A stretch of DNA of 6,487 nucleotides from Candidatus Eiseniibacteriota bacterium (lineage in GTDB: Bacteria; Arandabacterota; Arandabacteria; Arandabacterales; Arandabacteraceae), in NCBI GenBank assembly GCA_030592245.1, contig JAUVJV010000137.1, positions 1-6,487 on the forward strand. The letters are read 5' to 3'. The stretch's first letter is position 1. Every line of letters starts with the position of its first letter. This document shows, one piece after another, positions 1 through 6,487 of the stretch. The notes under the pieces are model-generated. The model was not told the origin of the DNA. It was given only the letters and a program-made list of their open reading frames with translations, and made no database searches. Position numbers and translations under genes: made by a program.

Positions 1-1052
1 AAATGGGGGACAAGGCATCAGCCAGGGCGGCGATGCTCAAGGCCAAGGTGCCGGTGGTGCCCGGGAGCCTGGGGGCAGTGAGCGAGATCGAAGATGCCAT
101 GGAGATTGCCCATGAGATCGGCTATCCCGTGATGATAAAAGCCTCGGGCGGAGGTGGCGGCAAGGGCATGAGGCTGGCTCTGGTGGATGATGAGCTCAAG
201 AAGGCCTTCATGGCCGCTGCCAACGAGGCGGAAGCCAGCTTCGGGAACCGCGAGGTCTACCTCGAGAAGTTCGTCGAACGTCCCAGGCATATCGAGATAC
301 AGGTGCTCTGTGATGCCGAGGGGATGGGTGTCTACCTCGGTGAGCGTGATTGCTCGGTGCAGCGCAAGCACCAGAAACTGATCGAGGAATCGCCTTCTCC
401 CGCAGTCAATGAAGGGCTCAGAAAGAACCTCGGTGAGACGGCGATCAGGGGCGCCCTTGCGGTGGGCTATGAGAGCGCAGGGACAGTGGAATTCCTGATG
501 GACTGCCACGGCAGTTTCTACTTTATAGAGATGAATACCCGGGTCCAGGTGGAGCATTGCGTCACCGAGATGGTGACCGGGACAGATATCGTCCAGGAGC
601 AGATCCGGATCGCGGCCGGCGAGCCCATGAGGATCAAGCAGGATGAGGTGGTGATCCGGGGACACGCCATAGAGTGCAGGATCAATGCCGAGGACCCCGC
701 GAGGAACTTCGCTCCTTCACCCGGCAGGATAGAGACTTTCCATATGCCCGGAGGGACCGGTGTACGGGTCGATACCCATGCATATGCCCAGTACCAGATT
801 CCGCCTTACTATGATTCGCTTATCGCGAAGCTGGTGGCGCATGCCCCCGACAGGGACCAGGCGATCGCCAGGGTGGGTGGGGCTCTTGACGAGTTTATCA
901 TTGAGGGAGTCAAGACCACGATTCCATTTCACCAGAAGGCTGTCCGGAGCAATCTGTTCAGGTCCGGCGATTTCGATACCCACTTCGTCGAGGAGCTTGC
1001 GAAGGGGGAGGATCTTGCGGAAGGGGATGAGTCGGCGGAGGGTAAGAGCTGA
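1..1052 (+). CDS. accC: Biotin carboxylase subunit of acetyl-CoA carboxylase, 5'-truncated by window edge
   Basis: AccC carboxylates the biotin carried on BCCP (AccB), using ATP and bicarbonate, in the first step of cytosolic fatty acid synthesis. The reading frame is already open at the window start. The ATG at base 3 matches an internal Met about 113 residues into E. coli AccC, so the true start lies upstream. Numbering from that Met, the ATP-grasp features are all present: K46 ahead of the glycine-rich loop GGGGGKGM (49-56), E88 and H96 in the YLEKFVERPRHIEIQ stretch, the CSVQRKHQK motif (117-125), and the metal/active-site block FIEMNTRVQVEH (174-185, E163 and E176 as metal ligands). The biotin-carboxylase C-terminal domain follows (RINAEDP at 226-232, PPYYDSLIAKL at 267-277). 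One oddity is Cys186, where the common motif is VEHPVTE. The last ~17 residues form an acidic, low-complexity tail. The stop overlaps the comB start by one base. Family assignment is secure; pairing with accB upstream is inferred. Confidence 0.97.
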   Translation, partial: MGDKASARAAMLKAKVPVVPGSLGAVSEIEDAMEIAHEIGYPVMIKASGGGGGKGMRLALVDDELKKAFMAAANEAEASFGNREVYLEKFVERPRHIEIQVLCDAEGMGVYLGERDCSVQRKHQKLIEESPSPAVNEGLRKNLGETAIRGALAVGYESAGTVEFLMDCHGSFYFIEMNTRVQVEHCVTEMVTGTDIVQEQIRIAAGEPMRIKQDEVVIRGHAIECRINAEDPARNFAPSPGRIETFHMPGGTGVRVDTHAYAQYQIPPYYDSLIAKLVAHAPDRDQAIARVGGALDEFIIEGVKTTIPFHQKAVRSNLFRSGDFDTHFVEELAKGEDLAEGDESAEGKS

Positions 1053-1789
1053 TGAGAATCGAAGTCCTCTTCACACCTGCTGAGATAACCGAGGCGGCGG
1101 TCAAGGGCAAGACCGTGGCCGTGATCGATGTCCTGAGGGCATGCACGACCATAGCCTTTGCTCTTTCCCGCGGTTGCAGCAGCATTGTCCCCGTGGCCAG
1201 CGTTGAGGCGGCGACCAGCCTTGTGGCTTCACTCGATAGGAATGTGACGCTTCTCGGTGGGGAGAGGGAAGGCAAGCGGATCGACGGGTTTGATCTGGGC
1301 AACTCACCGGCCGAGTACACGGCCGAGATCGTGAAGCGCAAGACCCTCGTCTTGGCCACCACCAATGGCACCAGGGCGGTGAGCATGAGTGAGGGGGCCA
1401 GGGAGATCGTGATCACCTCCTTTGTCAACATGGGCTCGGTGGTTGACCACGCGGCCAAGCTTGAGGATGAGGATCTTACGATCGTATGCGCCGGCAAGAA
1501 CAACAGATTCGCCCTCGAGGATGCGGTCTGCGCCGGCATGGTCATAGAGAGGCTGTGCAAGGATAAGGAAGCCGAATTGAATGATGGCGCCCAGGCCGCC
1601 CGGGGCCTTTATAAGCAGAACGAGGAATCGATCACCGCGCTTCTGCGTGAATGTGAGCACGGCAGATACCTGGAGGGCCTGGGATTCGCCAGAGACCTTG
1701 AGATATGCAGCAGGGTGGACAGTCTGAGTATCCTGCCTCTGGTCAAGCAGGGGCGGATCGGAAGACCCAGGAAGCCCCGCAAGAAGTGA
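1052..1789 (+). CDS. comB: ComB-family 2-phosphosulfolactate phosphatase homologue
   Basis: The 245-residue protein has the usual ComB length. Family motifs run in order: VIDVLRACTTI (24-34), GGERxGxxIxGFDLGNSP (69-86), TTNGTRA (103-109), VCAG (145-148), ALEDAVCAG (154-162), and the C-terminal EHG...D...C...D pattern (H203, D215, C219, D223). ComB is a Mg-dependent phosphatase that converts 2-phosphosulfolactate to sulfolactate in coenzyme M synthesis in methanogens. Many bacteria without coenzyme M also carry it, and there its substrate is uncertain. The ATG at 1052 shares its A with the accC stop (ATGA-type overlap) and has GGAGG at 1037-1041, 10 nt upstream, which supports this start and translational coupling to accC. 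The extreme C-terminus is strongly basic (RIGRPRKPRKK, 235-245). No ComA, ComC or ComDE gene is nearby, so the substrate is not established by context. Family assignment is firm; cellular role is not. Confidence 0.88.
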   Translation: MRIEVLFTPAEITEAAVKGKTVAVIDVLRACTTIAFALSRGCSSIVPVASVEAATSLVASLDRNVTLLGGEREGKRIDGFDLGNSPAEYTAEIVKRKTLVLATTNGTRAVSMSEGAREIVITSFVNMGSVVDHAAKLEDEDLTIVCAGKNNRFALEDAVCAGMVIERLCKDKEAELNDGAQAARGLYKQNEESITALLRECEHGRYLEGLGFARDLEICSRVDSLSILPLVKQGRIGRPRKPRKK

Positions 1790-1823
1790 CCGGGGCACAG
1801 CCCATCCGTCAAACAGGAACCCC

Positions 1824-2264
1824 ATGATGCTCGATAAGCAATCCCTGAGGATCTTGGACGCCAACTCCAACCGGACGAGGGAGGCCCTACGTGTCGTTGA
1901 GGACGTGGTGCGATTCTCCTGGGAAGACGGCCCCTTGGCATCGAAGCTCAAGCGTGAAAGACATTTAATATCAAGATATTGTGACACACTTCTTAGAAAA
2001 CACTTCAAGGGCTTGAAGGCCAGGGACACCTTCAGGGACCCCGGCCGGGATTCCATGCCGAAGACCGAGGCCACGCGGAAGAACCTCGAGGAGATTCTCC
2101 TCACTAACTTCCGGAGGGCCGAGGAGGGCTTGAGAGTCCTGGAGGAGATCTCGAAGCTCTCGGGACCCACCAGCGGCCGCCTCTTCAAACGGGCCAGGTT
2201 CCGGGTCTACAATCTTGAGAAGTCCTGCCTTCTAGATCTGGAGCGAAGACGTGCCAGGCCTTGA
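1824..2264 (+). CDS. thiD2: ThiD2-family hydroxymethylpyrimidine phosphate (HMP-P) kinase, free-standing
   Basis: This small (146 aa), mostly helical protein matches the ThiD2 domain, which is often fused to the N-terminus of ThiE. ThiD2 phosphorylates HMP monophosphate to the diphosphate but, unlike canonical ThiD, not free HMP. Visible signatures are RILDANSNRTREALRVVED (9-27), an LKRERH stretch (42-47), ARDT (66-69), and LLTNFRRAEEGLRVLEE (92-108) followed by RARFRVYNLEK (123-133). The first and last motifs are an internal duplication (N14/N95, R17/R98, E20/E101, L22/L103, R23/R104, V24/V105, E26/E107). Two ATGs are adjacent, at 1824 and 1827. AGGAA at 1815-1819 lies 4 nt from the first and 7 nt from the second, so 1827 may be the real start. 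A 34-nt gap separates it from comB, with no terminator seen. It overlaps thiE by 14 nt in another frame. Such proteins are easily mislabelled as thiamine-phosphate synthase because of the fusions. Confidence 0.87.
   Translation: MMLDKQSLRILDANSNRTREALRVVEDVVRFSWEDGPLASKLKRERHLISRYCDTLLRKHFKGLKARDTFRDPGRDSMPKTEATRKNLEEILLTNFRRAEEGLRVLEEISKLSGPTSGRLFKRARFRVYNLEKSCLLDLERRRARP
1967..1980. repeat. 14-bp perfect inverted repeat in thiD2
   Basis: AATATC and GATATT are exact reverse complements around a 2-nt centre (AA). The site lies in a locally A+T-rich patch (about 1960-2005) inside an otherwise G+C-rich coding region. No function is shown. Confidence 0.4.
2240..2243 (+). promoter_or_regulatory. 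Ribosome binding site for thiE inside thiD2
   Basis: GGAG lies 7 nt before the GTG at 2251, within the last codons of thiD2. It supports independent initiation of thiE at GTG rather than production only as a ThiD2 fusion. Confidence 0.65.
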
Positions 2265-2886
2265 TGTTTCACTCTGCGCTATTCTCGACTGGGGAGTGGA
2301 GAGCATCCTTCCCCTCGAGGAGTTTACCGAGCACATCATATCCGGTGGGGCCACCTCTATCCAGGTAAGGCTTAAGACCGAACCCACGCGCAGCATCATG
2401 GATTTCACCCGGCGAGTACTCGAGGTCTGCGCCGGGACCGGTGTAGCGGTCATCGTGAATGACCGGGTGGATGTGGCGCTTGCCACCGGCGCCCAGGGGG
2501 TTCATCTCGGGGAAGAGGACATGCCCGTGGGGACAGCCCGGAGGCTGGCGGGGCCGGGGATGATCATCGGGGCGAGCGTGCGGGATGTCTCCGCCGCGCG
2601 GGCCGCAGCCCGGGCCGGAGCGGACTACCTGGGCGTCGGAGCCATGTTCCGTACACCCATCAAGCCGGAGCAGGAACCAATTTCGCTTGACATACTTCAA
2701 GAAATCAGGCATGAAGTTAAGTTGCCCATTGTCGCCATCGGTGGCATCGATGAGAGGAACGCGGCCCTGCCACTGGAGCACGGTGCCGATGGCATAGCAG
2801 TCATATCTGCCCTGCGCAAGTGTCTTGACCCGAAGGAGGGTGCATCGCGGCTCAGAGCAGCCGTGGATAACTTCAAGAAGAGGTGA
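2251..2886 (+). CDS. thiE: Thiamine-phosphate synthase
   Basis: ThiE condenses HMP pyrophosphate with hydroxyethylthiazole phosphate to thiamine monophosphate in a cytosolic TIM-barrel enzyme. The 211-residue length is typical. Substrate and metal motifs are present: Q38, R40 and K42 (IQVRLK, matching the QLRxK strand), N70-D71 in VNDRVDVAL, HLGEED with D90, GAS at 107-109, GADYLGVGAMFRTPIK (123-138, T135 and K138), AIGGI (162-166) and DGIAVISAL (180-188). The N-terminal strand reads CAILDW where many family members have YLVTDR; only the Asp is kept. The start is GTG at 2251 with GGAG at 2240-2243, 7 nt upstream; no other start precedes the first conserved strand in this frame. The first 14 nt lie inside thiD2. 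The stop codon sits inside the Shine-Dalgarno sequence of ftsK. The partner kinase for its substrate is the gene immediately upstream. Confidence 0.94.
   Translation: MPGLDVSLCAILDWGVESILPLEEFTEHIISGGATSIQVRLKTEPTRSIMDFTRRVLEVCAGTGVAVIVNDRVDVALATGAQGVHLGEEDMPVGTARRLAGPGMIIGASVRDVSAARAAARAGADYLGVGAMFRTPIKPEQEPISLDILQEIRHEVKLPIVAIGGIDERNAALPLEHGADGIAVISALRKCLDPKEGASRLRAAVDNFKKR
2878..2886 (+). promoter_or_regulatory. Strong ribosome binding site deciding the ftsK start
   Basis: AAGAGGTGA contains GAGGTGA, seven bases complementary to the 16S anti-Shine-Dalgarno. It is 8 nt from the ATG at 2895 and overlaps the alternative GTG at 2883, so it can serve only the ATG. The thiE stop codon (2884-2886) forms its last three bases, which suggests translational coupling. 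Confidence 0.75.
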
Positions 2887-2894
2887 CTCTATAT

Positions 2895-2900
<6 letters not shown>
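2887..2900. repeat. 14-bp near-perfect dyad over the ftsK start codon
   Basis: CTCTATATATGGAG reads the same on both strands except for one T-G pair (2890/2897). It begins directly after the Shine-Dalgarno and includes the ATG at 2895-2897. It has no loop, so it looks more like a DNA dyad than an RNA hairpin. It may be chance in an A+T-rich spot. Confidence 0.4.
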
Positions 2901-5036
<2,136 letters not shown>

Positions 5037-5039
5037 CTT

Positions 5040-5044
5040 GGGAG
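5040..5044 (+). promoter_or_regulatory. Closely spaced ribosome binding site of rimO
   Basis: GGGAG ends 1 nt before the ATG at 5046, much nearer than the usual 5-10 nt. No better site is seen upstream, so rimO may initiate weakly or depend on ribosomes ending ftsK at 5036. Confidence 0.4.
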
Positions 5045-5045
5045 C

Positions 5046-6422
5046 ATGAAGAAGAAGAGTAAGAAGTACGCCGCCTATCTCAACCCTGTGGGCTGCCCCA
5101 AGGCCAATGTCGATCGCGAGAAGCTCGGGTGGATGCTTGAGCGGGACGGTTTTAAGATCGTCGGCTCGCCCTCTGATGCCGATGTGGGAATCGTGTTCGG
5201 ATGCGCCTTCACCGATGATGCCAAGCGGGAATCGATAGATGATATCCTCAACCTCGGCGCACCGGGTGGCGGCCGCCCGGACCATCTGATCCTGGTTGGC
5301 TGCATGCCGGAGAAGTATGGTGAGGAGCTCTCCCAATCGCTTCCCGAGGTCGATGCCTTCGTGGGAAACTCCAGTCTGGGAGTGGTTCCGGACCTGATCA
5401 AGAGACTCTGCTCCGGTAAGTCACTTGAGAGGATCTCACGAAGCGCCGGCTCCGATCTCCTTGACCTGCGGCCGGACAGGATCCGCCCCGCAGCGGCGCC
5501 ATGGACGCGCACGGTCCTTATCGGCGACGGCTGCGACAATGCCTGCACTTATTGCTCGATTCCTCACATGAGAGGCCGGCTGAGGAGCCGTTCCATTGCG
5601 AGCATTCTGGAAGAGATCGGTCTTCTCGTGAAGCAGGGAGCGAGAGAGATAGTCCTGGCGGGACAGGACACGGCATCCTTCGGCAGGGACCGGAGCAAGT
5701 CAGAGCTTGCCGTTTTGCTTTCAAGCGTGGCCAGGCGCTATCCCGGTGTCTGGACAAGGTTGTCGTATTCTAATCCCGACAACCTTGATGATGACGTGGC
5801 CGGAGTGATGGCGGAGCACGCAAACATCTGTAACTACATCGACCTTCCGATTCAGCATGCATCATCCCGCATCTTGAAGGCCATGGGGAGGGGCGACCGT
5901 CCCGAGGTGCTCGAGGATAAGATCCGTACCCTGAGACAGGCTGTTCCCGACGTGGCCTTAAGAACGAGCCTGCTTCTAGGCTTCCCGGGTGAGACCGAGA
6001 AAGACATGGAGGCACTTATTGGCTTTCTGAAGGACAATGAGTTCGACATGGTGGGGATCTTCGCCTTTTCGCCCCAGCCGGGGACTCCGGCGGCTGGTCT
6101 CCCGGACAGGGTGCCCGAGGAGATTGTACAGGACCGCATCATGGAGATCGTGAGTCTCCAGGATGAAATCTCCCAGCTTAAGATGGGTAAGCTGGTTGGG
6201 AGGGAACTTGAGGTGCTTGTGGAAGATCCTCTGGAGACTGGCGAGAGCTCGGGAAGGTCACAGTATGACATGGCCGAGGTGGACCGGCTCATCCGCCTCA
6301 TCGATTGTAAGACCACACCCGGCTCCTTCACCACCGCCCGAATCGAGTCTGTCTCTGCGCCATATGAATGGACCGCCACCGAATCCAAATTCACCATCCT
6401 GGGGTCAGGTACTAACTTGTGA
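5046..6422 (+). CDS. rimO: RimO-type ribosomal protein S12 methylthiotransferase (radical SAM)
   Basis: RimO methylthiolates the conserved aspartate of ribosomal protein S12 using two iron-sulfur clusters and SAM. The 458-residue protein has the full methylthiotransferase order. In the N-terminal UPF0004 domain the three auxiliary-cluster cysteines are C17 (NPVGCPKANVD), C53 (VFGCAFTDDAKRES) and C86 (LVGCMPEKY). The radical SAM core has CDNACTYC (C163, C167, C170) followed by SIPHMRGRLRSRS, then GQDTASFGRD (206-215), WTRLSYSNP (236-244), YIDLPIQHAS (264-273) and GFPGETEKD (312-320). A TRAM domain follows (~382-440, GRSQYDMAEVDR). The S-I-P-x-x-R-G-R-x-R-S-R string and the TRAM sequence favour RimO over MiaB. 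The second-cysteine motif departs from the usual NTC. The ATG at 5046 is the only start ahead of the first strand; the in-frame ftsK TAG is 12 nt upstream. GGGAG at 5040-5044 is only 1 nt from it, an unusually tight spacing. Confidence 0.92.
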   Translation: MKKKSKKYAAYLNPVGCPKANVDREKLGWMLERDGFKIVGSPSDADVGIVFGCAFTDDAKRESIDDILNLGAPGGGRPDHLILVGCMPEKYGEELSQSLPEVDAFVGNSSLGVVPDLIKRLCSGKSLERISRSAGSDLLDLRPDRIRPAAAPWTRTVLIGDGCDNACTYCSIPHMRGRLRSRSIASILEEIGLLVKQGAREIVLAGQDTASFGRDRSKSELAVLLSSVARRYPGVWTRLSYSNPDNLDDDVAGVMAEHANICNYIDLPIQHASSRILKAMGRGDRPEVLEDKIRTLRQAVPDVALRTSLLLGFPGETEKDMEALIGFLKDNEFDMVGIFAFSPQPGTPAAGLPDRVPEEIVQDRIMEIVSLQDEISQLKMGKLVGRELEVLVEDPLETGESSGRSQYDMAEVDRLIRLIDCKTTPGSFTTARIESVSAPYEWTATESKFTILGSGTNL

Positions 6423-6430
6423 ATTTCGCG

Positions 6431-6446
6431 GTTGCGGCATCGCAGC
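6431..6446 (+). other. Weak hairpin after rimO
   Basis: GTTGCG (6431-6436) and CGCAGC (6441-6446) can form a 6-bp stem with one G-U pair around a GCAT loop, in the 46-nt space between rimO and the next start. No T-run follows, so it is not a standard intrinsic terminator. It could be chance. Confidence 0.25.
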
Positions 6447-6468
6447 GCATCGGCCCGAGGATTGACAT

Positions 6469-6487
6469 ATGCGCCAAACCACGGTAC
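6469..6487 (+). CDS. Start of an unidentified gene, cut by window edge
   Basis: An ATG at 6469 opens MRQTTV and then runs off the window. It is preceded by GAGG at 6457-6460 with 8 nt spacing, a good ribosome binding site, and lies 46 nt after the rimO stop on the same strand. Six codons are too few to name the product. The real presence of a gene here is inferred only from the binding site and the crowded + strand layout. Confidence 0.5.

Noticed and set aside
18..665. Long open frame on the - strand opposite accC, and similar - strand frames opposite comB/thiD2, ftsK and rimO
   Set aside because: They are antisense to genes with clear family motifs, their translations show no recognisable domain, and long antisense frames are expected in G+C-rich coding DNA.
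1076..1098. Possible TPP riboswitch, because CTGAGAT (as in the THI box) occurs here ahead of the thiamine genes
   Set aside because: It lies within conserved comB codons (TPAEITEA), more than 700 nt before thiD2, and the second half of the THI element (ACCTGAT...AATGCC type) is missing. A second CTGAGA inside rimO (near 5939) shows that the hexamer occurs by chance.
1790..1823. Terminator or promoter between comB and thiD2
   Set aside because: The 34-nt gap holds no stem with a T-run and no convincing -35/-10 pair; only the AGGAA ribosome binding site is seen.
2687..2715. Internal promoter for ftsK inside thiE: a perfect TTGACA at 2687-2692
   Set aside because: At 17 nt spacing the -10 position reads CATGAA (3 of 6 matches), and no better hexamer is found at 16 or 18 nt. 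The codons belong to a conserved ThiE segment. It remains possible but is unsupported.
5885..5892. KOPS-like FtsK-orienting sequence GGGGAGGG in rimO
   Set aside because: It is a single match to GGGNAGGG in a G+C-rich window, and recognition sequences differ between lineages. Genome-wide strand skew of the motif would be needed.
6462..6467. TTGACA just before the last start codon as a -35 box
   Set aside because: The matching -10 region would fall at or past the window end and inside the next gene, so it cannot be judged.

Overview
This is a roughly 60% G+C bacterial stretch. Every gene I can support is on the + strand, and the genes are tightly packed: four of the five junctions overlap or are separated by at most 9-34 nt. 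It reads as one co-transcribed housekeeping cluster. No mobile element, CRISPR array, rRNA or tRNA is visible. The taxon cannot be fixed from the sequence. The features that narrow it are a free-standing ThiD2-type kinase, a bacterial ComB homologue and a short four-helix FtsK. They point to a less-studied bacterial phylum rather than an enteric or Bacillus-like genome, but this is a weak inference.

Layout. 1-1052: 3' three-quarters of accC (biotin carboxylase, fatty acid synthesis). 1052-1789: comB-family 2-phosphosulfolactate phosphatase, sharing 1 nt with accC. 1824-2264: thiD2, a free-standing HMP-phosphate kinase. 2251-2886: thiE, thiamine-phosphate synthase, overlapping thiD2 by 14 nt. 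2895-5036: ftsK, DNA translocase. 5046-6422: rimO-like ribosomal protein S12 methylthiotransferase. 6469-6487: first codons of another gene cut by the window edge.

How the genes fit together. thiD2 and thiE form a real functional pair: ThiD2 makes HMP pyrophosphate and ThiE joins it to the thiazole phosphate to give thiamine monophosphate. The other genes serve unrelated central processes: malonyl-CoA supply, chromosome segregation and ribosome modification. They appear linked by shared transcription and coupled translation rather than by one pathway. ComB is the least explained member, because its known role is in coenzyme M synthesis and no other gene of that pathway is here.

No wholly novel system was found. 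The points most worth a second look are the thiD2/thiE junction (a split version of a common fusion, with a CCU-UGA sequence at the frame change), the internal motif duplication in ThiD2, the orphan ComB, and an altered second-cysteine motif in RimO.
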